DNA from: Tiliqua scincoides
Lineage: Eukaryota > Chordata > Lepidosauria > Squamata > Scincidae
Assembly: GCF_035046505.1 (NCBI RefSeq)
Contig: NC_089827.1
Coordinates: 14,755,353-14,819,352, forward strand
Length of the DNA: 64,000 bases
Direction: 5' to 3'
Within the stretch, counting starts at the first letter, position 1. Each line of letters opens with the position of its first letter. A program made the translations under genes and the position numbers. The notes beneath the pieces are model-generated. The model was given only the letters and a program-made list of their open reading frames with translations, ran no database searches and was not told the DNA's origin. This document shows positions 43,451 to 54,330 of this stretch, in pieces.

Positions 43451-43630
43451 ATATTTTGATGGCATGACAAACCAGGAAGACAAAAAGAGGATGTCCTATG
43501 TGACTAGACACCCGGTCAGGTCGGCTTGTGGAATACATTCTCAGTAAGATGTATGGATCTATTTGTTCCTTGTCCATATATATAGATCATGAGACTTGAC
43601 TGAGGCGATATTCATACCATCCATCCATCT
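43451..43630 (+). other. GPR85: GPR85 coding-exon 5'UTR
   Basis: The segment from the acceptor at 43,450 to the start ATG at 43,631. The ATG context is ATCTATGG, with G at +4. Short upstream ATGs exist here, for example in GATGGCATGAC near 43,458. Confidence 0.6.
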
Positions 43631-44743
43631 ATGGCGAACTACAGCCATGCAGCTGACAACATCTTACAAAATCTCTCTCCTTTGACAGCATTTTTGAAAC
43701 TGACTTCACTGGGTTTCATAATAGGAGTCAGTGTGGTGGGTAACCTTCTGATCTCCATTTTACTAGTCAAAGACAAGACCTTGCATAGAGCTCCATACTA
43801 CTTCCTATTGGATCTTTGCTGCTCAGACATCCTCAGATCTGCCATTTGCTTCCCGTTTGTTTTCACGTCAGTGAAGAACGGTTCTTCTTGGACATATGGG
43901 ACTCTCACGTGCAAAGTGATTGCCTTCTTGGGGGTTCTGTCCTGTTTCCACACAGCTTTCATGCTGTTCTGTATAAGCGTCACCAGATACTTAGCGATTG
44001 CCCACCACCGCTTTTATACAAAAAGGCTGACCTTTTGGACTTGTTTAGCGGTCATTTGTATGGTGTGGACCCTCTCGGTAGCAATGGCTTTCCCTCCGGT
44101 GTTGGATGTGGGCACCTATTCGTTCATCCGGGAGGAAGACCAGTGCACCTTTCAACATCGTTCCTTCAGAGCCAATGATTCTCTGGGATTTATGCTGCTC
44201 CTCGCTCTGATCCTTCTAGCCACACAGCTTGTCTACCTCAAGCTGATCTTTTTTGTTCACGATCGCAGGAAAATGAAGCCAGTTCAGTTTGTTGCAGCGG
44301 TGAGCCAGAACTGGACGTTTCACGGTCCCGGAGCCAGCGGTCAGGCCGCTGCAAATTGGCTGGCCGGATTTGGAAGGGGTCCCACGCCTCCAACCTTGCT
44401 GGGGATCAGGCAAAACGCCAACACCACCGGCAGGAGAAGGCTACTCGTCTTGGACGAGTTCAAAATGGAAAAGCGCATCAGCAGAATGTTCTATATCATG
44501 ACATTCCTCTTCCTCACCTTATGGGGCCCCTACTTGGTAGCCTGTTACTGGAGAGTTTTTGCGAGAGGGCCTGTGGTTCCTGGGGGATTTCTAACAGCTG
44601 CTGTTTGGATGAGTTTTGCCCAAGCTGGAATCAATCCTTTTGTCTGCATTTTCTCCAACAGGGAGCTGAGGCGCTGTTTCAGTACAACCCTTCTTTACTG
44701 CAGAAAATCCAGGTTACCAAGGGAACCTTACTGTGTTATATGA
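43631..44743 (+). CDS. GPR85: G protein-coupled receptor 85 (SREB2), orphan class A GPCR
   Basis: A complete 370-residue intronless coding sequence, the same length as mammalian GPR85, recognised by its N-terminus MANYSHAADN and C-terminus LPREPYCVI. Seven hydrophobic segments lie at about residues 25-45, 57-79, 95-117, 136-156, 186-207, 286-308 and 322-343. The family's unusual TRY (118-120) stands in place of DRY at the end of TM3. C94 and C172 can form the extracellular disulphide, LWGP (297-300) stands in for CWxP in TM6, and NPFVC (335-339) for NPxxY. N-glycosylation sequons are at N3, N14 and N83. The long third intracellular loop (about 208-285) is typical of the SREB group (GPR27, GPR85, GPR173), which is brain-expressed; no ligand is firmly established. 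No frameshift, stop or missing key residue was seen. Confidence 0.98.
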   Translation: MANYSHAADNILQNLSPLTAFLKLTSLGFIIGVSVVGNLLISILLVKDKTLHRAPYYFLLDLCCSDILRSAICFPFVFTSVKNGSSWTYGTLTCKVIAFLGVLSCFHTAFMLFCISVTRYLAIAHHRFYTKRLTFWTCLAVICMVWTLSVAMAFPPVLDVGTYSFIREEDQCTFQHRSFRANDSLGFMLLLALILLATQLVYLKLIFFVHDRRKMKPVQFVAAVSQNWTFHGPGASGQAAANWLAGFGRGPTPPTLLGIRQNANTTGRRRLLVLDEFKMEKRISRMFYIMTFLFLTLWGPYLVACYWRVFARGPVVPGGFLTAAVWMSFAQAGINPFVCIFSNRELRRCFSTTLLYCRKSRLPREPYCVI

Positions 44744-46250
44744 GGGAGCATCTGTAAATCTTTAGCCTTGTGAAAACACTACCCTTCTCTGCTAAGCAAT
44801 TGTGGCCTGTTGCCATGTCTCGAGAAGCAACATCAAGAACGGGGGATGTCAGCAGTTGTAAGGATTTGGGCAACAACGTTCTGCAATCTTTGCAATAGCT
44901 CATCTCTAATCCTACAGTATTTTAAAATCTAAACTTGTTCCTGCTGACCACTCGTGAAGGTTTGTAATTAAGAATAAAAGACTGAACCACTGCCCTAAAA
45001 TGCTTTGATGTGGTTGAAAATTTAGATAAGGATTCGGAGAGTAGCAGGTGCTAAATATATCAGCGCTAAATGCTGTATATATCTCCACGTTAAAAAGTAA
45101 GACCATCACAAAAGATTAAGCATTGGACATCTGACTCAGTTAAGTTTGACATGAGGTTAATGTGTTAATGAAACTAATTTTAGACACTGGATGACCTTTA
45201 AAGCATTTCATAGAATTCTTGTTTTGCAAAGACTAAAATTTGGGGGGCTGTGTTAAGTCCTGTAAGTGATGGGAGATGTGCCATGCAGTCCGGGATTATC
45301 ACCCCCTCTCTGTTTGCCTTGTGGGTTCTGGGGAGCATTCCAAAGCAGTATTTTTTTTGTTGTTGTCATTTACATTAGATTTTATTTTTTTCTAAGTACA
45401 TTCTTTCTGTCTGGATTTTTTTAAAAACTAAATACTGTTATGGGTTTGGGGTTTGTGGTTTTTTCTTTCAGTCCCACAGAAAAATTTACTGGCCTTTCAT
45501 TGTGTTCTGTGTGTGTGTTTTGTTTTTAAATTTAATTTGTGTTGTTCTTTTATTCTGATTTGCTAACGTATTGATTGGAGACATTTTATATTTTCGAAAG
45601 CTAGATAGCAGTCTGTAGGCAACATCAAGGAGATGATCCAATCATAATAAAGGAGTAATCGTCACACAGAATAAACCACATGTTGCCTTAAAGGGTTATC
45701 TAGTATCTTCCATTTTGTTGAGCATTTTTAGCAAATAAGCAAAGAAAACAGAATCTGTTAACTCCAGTCTGTCATTTGGGAGTGCATGAAAGATCACTTA
45801 ATCCCTTCTTTCCTTTTTATTCCCATGATTCCCCAAATTATCACTAGGATGATACAATTTTTTTTTCCTCTAGGTGTGCTGCCCCTTCTAGTTTGTTCTG
45901 AGAAACACAGGCAGTCAATGTATGTTTATATTTTAAGACCGCTGTCATGGGGAGACCGCAGCCTTAGTACGAAACCTTGCACAATGTGTGAAGCATTTAT
46001 TCTACTGAAGGCACAGTCTTGTTTATACTTTCTGCACATTTTGGTGTATTGGTTGTTTCCAATTATTTCAATTTTAACTTGTGAAAGCATATAATATGAT
46101 TTCTAGTATTTTAGAAATACATTAGAGTCTGTGAGTCTTTCCTTCTTTAAGATACAGATGTGTGGATTTCAATATAAAGTTGCATTTGCCAAAATTTACC
46201 TGTGTAGCCTGTTAATTTTCTTGGAATAAAATTTTACATTTTTCCAGTTA
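44744..46250 (+). other. GPR85: GPR85 3'UTR
   Basis: About 1.5 kb after the stop codon is free of recognisable transposons and rich in T and AT runs. Candidate polyadenylation signals are AATAAA at 44,973-44,978, an ATAATAAA near 45,645 and AATAAA at 46,225-46,230. The last precedes a T-rich tract and is my preferred distal end; alternative ends are likely. Confidence 0.55.
46225..46230 (+). terminator. Candidate GPR85 distal polyadenylation signal
   Basis: AATAAA in TTGGAATAAAATTTTAC, followed by a T-rich stretch (ATTTTTCCAG). Confidence 0.45.
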
Positions 46251-47473
46251 TACAACAAACCTTTTATTATGATTATTAATTACTATCCTTTTGTTTAGTG
46301 AGCATGAATTACTGAGAATGTAGCCATTATGGAGTATAATTCGTTGAAGTCACTGTATTCCCAAACTGTAAATGCATGAATGATGGGGACCATAGGATTG
46401 ATAAACGATATTCTCGACAATGGCACTGTTGTGTAGTTTATCATAATTACCCCTGCTATCTATTTGAATATGTCAGTTCAACTTAGAGGTACTACACAAT
46501 ATTTGACATTCAAGTTGAAGTATAATTTTTGACACTGTAGCTGAAGAGCAACTTTCATGATTCTGGCAAAGGAAGGTTTAAATTCTGCTTGGAAGGACTT
46601 GCTCCCAATTAATATTGGTGTGCTATCTTTCACTGTAATTCTAGATCTAGCAGTTCTCTCATCCAAAAGCACATGGGACACAGTTAGCAGCTCAGCTACT
46701 TCAATTTAACAACCAAAATAGGGTTCTTCCTCTATATGAATCAAAGACACACTTTTGGTTGAAACATTTCAGAGATCATCTTGATTTCACTGATGCTCAT
46801 GGTGAGGTTCTCAACTTGACCTCATTTGTATTTCACGCTCATGTTGATGGGCCCAAAGGCTAAATTTAGCATGCTGTGTTGAAACACCGCAATAATCAAT
46901 CTTCATGAATGCAAAAACATTTCAGGTCATAATCCCCAAAAGGCTTGAAATGAATATAATCCCAGAAATCTCTCTAACTGCCTGACCCACAAACTAGATA
47001 AATTGGATAGGAGTTGATTTAGTCCCACATAAATAATTAATATCCAGTTCCTAAAACAAATAGGAATTCTTCCATGGGTGTTTTTTTTCCTACCCAGGTA
47101 TAGTAAAATCCTGGGTACTATATACCCCTCCACATTAGCATATCTAATGCCTATGTCGAGAAAGACAATGGTATCTTTTCAGTGCATGATCTTTTTGGAC
47201 ATAAGAATTTTGTTTTTCTTTTGCATGGTGGTACACGAGGGTGTGCCTGGAGCATTTTCTGCACCTGTGAAAAGGTCCTTTCTACAGGAGTTAATAGGAT
47301 TTCTTTGGAATAGCTGATTTGATTGACAGGCATATGTTAGACAAATACTTATTCAAAACTGCCTAGGGTATCCAGCTGTAGGATAGCATTTTATTTATAG
47401 GATAGCATTTTATTCAGTATCATTTTATTATTAAGATTACTTTTGAAATTTGTTGTACCTAAGATGGCCTAAG
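46251..47473. other. Intergenic, unique-looking
   Basis: Repeat-poor; it might include further GPR85 3'UTR. A short tandem duplication of GGATAGCATTTTATT lies at about 47,381-47,415. Confidence 0.35.
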
Positions 47474-47876
47474 TAGTGTTTCTCAACCAGTGTTGAGTGT
47501 TGAACCAGTGTTGAACCAGTGTTCAACCAGTGTTGAAACCAGTGTTTCTCAACCAGGGTTCCATCTCTGGTACCTGAGGTGGTGACTGGTGGTACTCGCA
47601 GGACCCCTCAATACCTGCGCCGCCCAGCAGCCAAACCAGGGACCCAATGAAAAAAAACAGTGGTAGAAGGCAGACAGAGCTCCAAAGCATGCTTTTTCAC
47701 ACACACAAAAAGCCCCTCCCACCATCCTAAGCCCACTACTGGTGTTTGTCACGTCACACTGACCTGCAACTTAGATGTAACTGGCGATGATGTCATCGCC
47801 AGTTACTTCTGGTGCTACTTCTAATAGGTGGACTGTGTGAAGTAGTACAGCAGAGGACAAACGTTGAGAAACACTG
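47474..47876. mobile_element. hAT-type MITE, 'CAGTGTTTCTCAACC' family
   Basis: TAGTGTTTCTCAACCAGTGT and GTTGAGAAACACTG ends, with GGCCTAAG before and a staggered GGCCTAGG at the right edge. The left end has been tandemly amplified into several AACCAGTGTTG units. The interior holds a perfect 12-bp-arm palindrome, AACTGGCGATGA-TG-TCATCGCCAGTT, near 47,780. Confidence 0.7.
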
Positions 47877-47900
47877 GCCTAGGATGTTCTGGTGACTTAT

Positions 47901-48068
47901 AGCCCAATTCTCTGCATAACTACTGAGAAGTAAGTCCCACTGAGTTCAGTAGGGCCTTTTCCCAGGTAAGCATGTATAGGATTCCAGCCTAAGGCTACAA
48001 TTCTGTGCACACCTGCTTGGGAGTAAGTTCCTTAGAATACAGTGGAACTTCTCAGTAAATGTGCATGA
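47901..48068. mobile_element. Two tandem short CCCAATCCTA MITEs
   Basis: The first copy runs about 47,901-47,991 (AGCCCAATTCTCTGCATAAC to TGTATAGGATTCCAGCC). A second, AGGCTACAATTCTGTGCACA, follows directly to about 48,068. Both have the AAGTAAGT(C/T)CC core. Confidence 0.65.
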
Positions 48069-48832
48069 ACTGTTCTGTATAATAATTACCTTACAAGAAG
48101 ACTCACTAAAACATATTTTAATAGACATAAGAAAATCTGTAATTCTTACAGCAGATGTACCAATGCTGAGACTTCCACAGCTAGAAAATCAAATTTTTCT
48201 TATCCAAGCTGAGTTTTTCAGTGAATGTCACAGGGAAGGAGACCTTCAAATTATGTTCATATAGTTTGGGAATATTAAGTGGGCACTTTCTCCATTGCGC
48301 ATTTAACCATTTTACAAAAAGCGTATGATACAAATTGCCATTTCAAGGCTTAAAATAAGAATTTATTTTACACATTTGGACAGGTTTTGCTTTTATTTTG
48401 TTTCCATGATAAGAGGGCCGGAGATGTACTGAATGAAATTAAAAGGCAACACAAGAATTGTTTTGTTAAAATATAAATTAGAGGTACTACCCATGTAAAA
48501 TGCACTGTGATTGCACATTATTCAGGCAAAGGTCTCAGTAGAACTCCTAAAAGGATTATATGCTTACATGGATTAAAATGGTATATGTGGACAGCTGTTA
48601 TAATTTTGGATACTACATTGTTCAGTGCATGAATGGATGGTGATGACGTAGAAATTGCTGCCTCTCTTGTTGCCATGCTGGCTTCTTACAGCATCTGTTT
48701 TGTTATTTTCTTACAAATGCTGAGATATAGTCCATTGGCAGGCATGGAGGTGACCCATTTTGTTCCAGTTGGATATTTAATGTTAATTTCTGGATGTCAG
48801 CGTTTTACTTGTTTGTCGTCCTCTGTGTAAGG
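48069..48832. other. Intergenic, no gene recognised
   Basis: AT-rich, unique-looking sequence without supported features. Confidence 0.3.
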
Positions 48833-49042
48833 CAGCCATTTTCAACCACGGTACTGGAATGATCTGCAAGTGTGCCAGGGGAGTTTGGGGGAAGGTCATT
48901 TATTAGTAGGGCCATTGGGGGATGTGAGCCCCTCCACCAGCAGCATGGTGTGCCTTGTCAATTGTCCAAAAACTGATGGTGTGCCTTGACTATTTTAGTA
49001 CCTTCAGTGTGCCATGAAACCAAACAAGGTTGAAAATCACTA
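48833..49042. mobile_element. hAT MITE, 'CAGCCATTTTCAACCAC' family, perfect TSD
   Basis: CAGCCATTTTCAACCACGGT and GTTGAAAATCACTA are the ends. GTGTAAGG flanks both sides exactly (48,825-48,832 and 49,043-49,050). Same family as 40,462. Confidence 0.9.
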
Positions 49043-49053
49043 GTGTAAGGTAT

Positions 49054-49138
49054 AGTCCAACACACACTTACCTGGGAATTAGGTCCCATTGAACCCAATG
49101 GACCTCCCTTCTGAGCAGCCATGTGTAGGATTGGGTTG
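49054..49138. mobile_element. Short (~90 bp) CCCAATCCTA MITE
   Basis: AGTCCAACACACACTTACCT to TGTGTAGGATTGGGTTG, with core GGTCCCATTGAACCCAATGG. Confidence 0.65.
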
Positions 49139-49513
49139 TTCAGCTAGTATTATAATAACTTAATTTTGCACCCGGAAATACTGCATGATACAGTTCTTGC
49201 TGGACTGTACCACTTCAGACTAAAGTGCTGGTGGTGGCTTACAACTTGAATACTTGCCCATGTAAAAACCAACTTGCACATAGAAAGCGCTAAATGGTAT
49301 TCCTGAATGTGGAGTCTAATAGTGAGCCTAGTCAAAGAAAAAAGTATATCTCTGCCAGCTCCATTTTCCCCTATACTTTCCATTCTCAACTGTGACCTAC
49401 TCATCCCCTGAATATAAAACCATAATATTTGTTATCCTGCCCTTATTGCAGTCTTATGCCAGGCTTCCCTTAGGAGTCCTGACAGCAACTTTTGGTATAT
49501 TCCTCTAAGACAA

Positions 49514-49813
49514 GGGTGTCAAACATAAGGCCAAATGCAACCCCCGGAAACAATTTATCCCACCCCCATTATAATTGGGTTCCTCCAGCATGATAATTAG
49601 GCTCTCTCATATCTTAAAAATATGAACAAGATTTGCACATTTTCTCTTCTGTCACCTGCAGCTAATGAGTTTCTGTGTGAAAACAAAGTGCTTATTTATG
49701 CCACCATCTGTGTAATGATGTCACTTTCTGTGTAATGATGTCACTCCCAGCCCTCAACAGGCACCATGAATGCTAACTTTGGCCCCCTGTATGAAATGAG
49801 TTTGACATCTCTG
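49514..49813. mobile_element. hAT MITE, 'CAGGGATGTCAAAC' family, inverted copy
   Basis: CAAGGGTGTCAAACATAAGG and GAGTTTGACATCTCTG ends. The interior matches 8,531-8,832 in the opposite orientation, with a locally duplicated TGTGTAATGATGTCACT unit. Confidence 0.75.
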
Positions 49814-51701
49814 CACTAAGAGTTCTTCAGTGACTGGGTGCCTCTGGAAGCACATGGCAGTCAACATTATGCTCAACTGCCATGTGTCTCCAGGTGGGCC
49901 AAACATGCCTGCACTCATTTTGTAATGCACGTATCTGCAAAACACATGACTGAATGTTGATCAAGTACTGGGCCCGTGATGATTCATGGGATTTGGCTGC
50001 CATCTTGTTGTATGATTTCTGAAATGTAATTAGTCTGGCTTTTAACCAATTAGTCAAGTAAATCAATAGACTGCAAAACTTCCACAAAGGCCCATATTTT
50101 TTTAGAATGTTGAAAGACAGGAGCAATTTCTCAAGTATCAACTTGCAAATTGCAGACCAAAACTACTGTTCCATGTTAGAAGGAAACATCATGTTCCATA
50201 GTGGGGTTTTCATCCAATTATGGTGCTCAGGATATTTCCTATTGCAATTACGAGCTATTGCCATCACTATAGTAAAAGATTCATGTTTAAACCATATGAG
50301 AGGAGGAAGGCCATTAAAACCCTCATCCTGAAAGGCAAATTATCTGCTAACTTTAAATACAAAGTGGAAGAAAAAAAAATCCATCTTTTTCACTTTCATT
50401 ACACTTGAGACAGGAATTGAGAGGGGAGGAGCAAGCTTGCTGTAAGCCTCAGTGATTAATTGGTAGGTAGAAAGGGGATTTTAATTTGCTATTCGAGCTT
50501 TACAGTGCAATCTGGTGCATGTTTACTTGGAAGTAAGTTCCACTGTGTTCAGTGAGATAGATTCCCAGGTAGGCAAGCAAAAACTTAAGAAGTGCAGCCT
50601 TGATTAATCATTTTATTGATTGTTTAACGATTAATCAGTGATCAGTGAAAACTTTGATCATTCATTGATGAAAGTCTGGAACCTGATGCCTACAAATCTA
50701 TCCTAAAAATAACCATGGGTTGCCCTGTGCTGATTGGGAAGGAGCAATATTTGTGTCATATGTAGCACGTGGTAGACAGAGACTCCCTATGAATAGGTAG
50801 GTTTGGGGTTCATTTGGTTTCTCATGGTTTTCTTGCCCCTGCTCTACTGGGCTGTAAAGTTGGGGAAATCAAAGCAGTTAGACATGACGGCCACCTCACT
50901 TTGTTTTGTGCGCCACAACGTGAAACTAGCTATTACCTGGGGCAGGGTGGGGGCTAGAATGGTCAGATCCTTTCTCTGGGATTTCAGTGTCTTTTTCTAC
51001 CAGTCCTTTTCAGTTGTGCAAATGTAAGGAATATACTATTATTTTCAATTGTACAGTAAGGATCTGTTCTGCCCAGGTGGCAGAATACAAAGGCATGAGA
51101 ATAACTGAGGCTGCAAATCCCATGCACATTTTACTGGGAGTCCCATTGAGCGCTGTGACACTTACTTCTGAGTAGACATGCATAAGGTTCTGCTGGGACA
51201 GGCCAAGAAAGCAATGAAGTCTAGTTCCATTTCAAATCCACTGCTTGTTTAGGGCAATGAAGACAAAGTTAGGGAAGAAGAATATATTTGAACTTTCCTT
51301 CTTTGTCAGTTGTAGCAGTTGTTCCTTTTCCGTTGGCTATGTCTGTATTTTTTCTTTTCTTTTTGAGTTCCAGGACTGGCATTGATCTTCATGACTTGGG
51401 AACAAATTAGGCACATGGCTTCTGTTTTTCTAGCCTGAGCACAGCTTGGTGGGCATTTGGTGCTTATTTTTCTAGCTTTGGAATAAATTGGTGGGCACTT
51501 GGAACTGATGTGTAAATGAAAATGAAAAAGCATATTTTATTTTATTTTATTAAAAGTATAATACATTTTAAACATATTAGACTATACTTATTTCAGTTTT
51601 TGCTCTTCCACAGTTACTTAAAGTTTACCACTAGCCCCACTTCCAGCAACATTTCTGGCTGTAGGCCTGAAATATTGGAAATTGATATATTGTCTATGTG
51701 G
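49814..51701. other. Intergenic with two short MITEs
   Basis: Short CCCAATCCTA-type elements lie at about 50,502-50,600 (TGCAATCTGGTGCATGTTTA) and 51,109-51,196 (AAATCCCATGCACATTTTAC). Near 51,370-51,500 three imperfect repeats of a TTGGTGGGCATTTGG / TTTTCTAGC unit occur. No gene recognised. Confidence 0.45.
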
Positions 51702-52057
51702 CAGTGGCGCCACTAGGCTTTGCGTCACCCAGGGTGGGAAGCCAGCACATCACCCCTATGATGGACCTCCTCCCATGCAGTGGGTTGGGCAACATCCTGG
51801 ATGGGAGGCATGGTGATGTGCCATGGTCCTGCCTCCAGTGGTTTTTTTTGCCTTAACCTTTGATAGAATAGATATGTTTCAACGCAGTTTGTTTCATTGC
51901 ATTCTGCATGAAATTACACATTGATTGATATATAACATGATGGTATCATCCAAAAATACCAAGATTTTAAAAATTTTGACCACTAGCGGTGTCACCCCCC
52001 TGTGCACATCACCCGGTGTGGCCGGCACCCCACACCTCCCTAGTGACGCCACTCCTG
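51702..52057. mobile_element. hAT-type MITE, 'CAGTGGCGCCACTAGG' family, copy 1
   Basis: CAGTGGCGCCACTAGGCTTT at the left and CCCTAGTGACGCCACTCCTG at the right. The interior (AACTTTTGATAGAATA-like and GATATATAACATGATGGTAT blocks) is shared with 54,428-54,777. Confidence 0.78.
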
Positions 52058-52117
52058 TGTGATCTGGTGAGGGTTGGTTGGTGAACAAAGGCATAATCTG
52101 AAACAGGAGGCAAAAGG

Positions 52118-52374
52118 CTGTGGCATAGCTACGGGGGGGCAGCACGGTAAGTACTGCGGGCACCACAATGCACTGTGTAATTGTCCCCTCTTATACCCCA
52201 GCAGAACCATTCTGGGCAGCAAATCCACAGACGCTCACAGAACCAAACAGCATCTTCTGTGTGTTGCCATCACTGCCTGGAATGGCTCCAAAGGCAAGCG
52301 GAAGGGGGCACTTACACAGCGGATTGCGCACCTTCAGTACTTACCGCACCACTGCCCCTGTAGTTACACCACTG
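52118..52374. mobile_element. hAT MITE, 'CAGTGGCATAACTAG' family, copy 2
   Basis: CTGTGGCATAGCTACGGGGG and CCCCTGTAGTTACACCACTG. Flanks GCAAAAGG and GCAGGAGG match at 6 of 8. Same family as 38,509. Confidence 0.8.
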
Positions 52375-52397
52375 GCAGGAGGTTATTAATCCAGCAA

Positions 52398-52836
52398 TTA
52401 AAAATAATAATAAAAAAATAATAATTCAGTATTTATATACCGCCTTTCTGGTCATTGGATTACTCCTCTGACTTTATTCAAGGCGGTTTACATAGGCAGG
52501 CGTTTCTAAATCCCTCAAGGGGGTTTTTACAATCATAGAGGTTCTCTCTTTCAAGAACCAACAACATTTCAGATGGATCTTCCTGGTTTGATCTCACTTC
52601 TGGCCTCCAGTTCTCCCATGCAGGCTGACAGCAGCTCCATCTCTCACATGGAGGCAGCCAAGATGCTTCTTGCTCACACCAAGAGCAGGTGGAATCACTC
52701 AGCTGGGCTGGTCAGCTGCTTCAAGGTCTCGCCATTCTCAGCCATTCAGGGAGCTGCTGGTGTCCTCGAACTGGCGATCTTCTGATGTTATCTTCAGGCT
52801 AACAGAGGCTCTACCCTCTAGACTAGAACTCCTGCC
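52398..52836 (-). mobile_element. tRNA-derived SINE, reverse strand
   Basis: The minus-strand head GGCAGGAGTTCTAGTCTAGA, GGGTAGAGCCTCTGTTAGCC and GCCAGTTCGAGGACACC shows the A and B boxes. The tail is AAACCGCCTTGAATAAAGTC and AAAGGCGGTATATAAATACT, as in the + strand SINEs at 6,487 and 34,598, though the head differs. Confidence 0.85.
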
Positions 52837-52880
52837 TGAATAGTGCCCCCGCCTTCTGTACCGTAGGTAATTATACGATG

Positions 52881-52955
52881 TGCAATCCTATGCACATCTA
52901 CTCAGAAGTATGCCCTATTGAGTTCAATGGCACTTACTTGCAGGTTTGCAGCCCA
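52881..52955. mobile_element. Short CCCAATCCTA MITE
   Basis: TGCAATCCTATGCACATCTA with the CTATTGAGTTCAATGGCACT core; the right end is GCAGGTTTGCAGCCC. Confidence 0.68.
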
Positions 52956-53598
52956 AGTGATACAGAAGAAAATCCATAAATATAAAAAGTATTTGAAATT
53001 TTCCCAAAGGAAAGTAACAATTCTCTTCCCTGAGGAAGACTCATGAATTTGAAAGGTTATGTTAGGTTAAAAAAAAAATGGCAACCTTAAAGTGACTAAA
53101 ACACACAGCGCCAGATTCTTTGGTGGTGTAAATTTGCATTGCTTTGCTCGCTCCCAGTGGATCTGTGCTGACACGTGAACTGGCTGAGCCTCTTTCAACA
53201 CTTAGCAAATGAAAGCAAAATATTCCATGGAGCTACAAAATACCTTTGCAAAGCAGCTTTCAACCAACCTTTAGCCTTAAGGGCAGAGAAATCTATTGTG
53301 TCACTTTCTCCTTTTAAGAACATGGTGTTTGTTCAGTTGCATTCTCTTTCCTCTGCCTTTCATGCAGGAGAACATTTCCTTTTATTAATATGAGCTCATT
53401 GCTGCTGCAGACTATAATTGTATCCCAGTAAAATGAGCCAGTTCGATGGTTTGCTTCCCCCCTCCTTCCAAAAAAAAAAAGTGAATTGGAATGTCCATCA
53501 TGGGGCACACTGAATTTCAGGAAATGTTATTTTAATAGCATTAGGTTACCAATCCACTATGGATAATGCATTTTTTTTAAAGTATGGAAAAGCGATGC
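52956..53598. other. Intergenic, no gene recognised
   Basis: Unique-looking AT-rich sequence with no supported gene. Confidence 0.3.
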
Positions 53599-53760
53599 AA
53601 GACAAGACAAGAAACCTTTATTGGCATGTTTAAAATACAAACAGTGTAAAGCACAAAATTGGCTTGAGGGCAACACAAATCAAACAGTTCACCTTCAACA
53701 AGGCCTTGCTGCATCCATTCAGCCATTTGGGACAAACATAGTAATACGTCTCTTAATAAT
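53599..53760 (-). repeat. Retroposon 3' end, reverse strand
   Basis: CAAGACAAGACAAGAAACCT followed by TTATTGGCATGTTTAAAATA reads on the minus strand as ...CCAATAAAGGTTTCTTGTCTTG, a short-repeat-terminated retroposon 3' end with its own AATAAA. Family not determined. Confidence 0.45.
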
Positions 53761-53887
53761 CATTTTTATATATTTGGCTACCCCCCCCCATGTATATATG
53801 TTTATATATAAAAAACATTTATGTTGATACTACCTGATATTCCCTTAAATCTATTGCTAAAGGGTCAATAGATTTAAATTGCTTATA

Positions 53888-53970
53888 CCACAATCCTATG
53901 CATGTCTCTTCTCAGTAGGAAGTCCCATTATGTTCACTTGGGCTTACTCCCAGGAAAATGTGCATAGTAA
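53888..53970. mobile_element. Short CCCAATCCTA MITE
   Basis: CACAATCCTATGCATGTCTC to AAAATGTGCATAGTAAAT, core GGGCTTACTCCCAGGAAAAT. Confidence 0.7.
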
Positions 53971-54330
53971 ATCTGTCACACCCACCTATGAAATGTGATT
54001 ATTAAATCTCAACATCAGCCTAAGGTTTTGGAAACTCTTTGTGTATTGGATGAAACAGATCTCTTGAAAAGTGATCTCAGCTCCAGTTGCCTCACTGCTT
54101 TAGGCTATAGCACTACAGACTATAAACCCCATTGAATAGAAGTCTTATGCAGACTTCTGAGTCTGATGCATTAGACTGAGCTGCTGAAAGGTTAAATCTG
54201 CATTCAAAAGTATGCATAGAGAAAGGTGGAAGCAAGCATAAGGTATGCTATATTGCAAGAAAGTGTCCCAGACAAATCATCTTTCCTAGCAGATGGTCCA
54301 TTTGGTTGTATGTATAAAATTCAGAAATAA

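Noticed and set aside
43816-44178. 120-codon frame overlapping GPR85
   Set aside because: Out-of-frame shadow of the GPR85 coding sequence.
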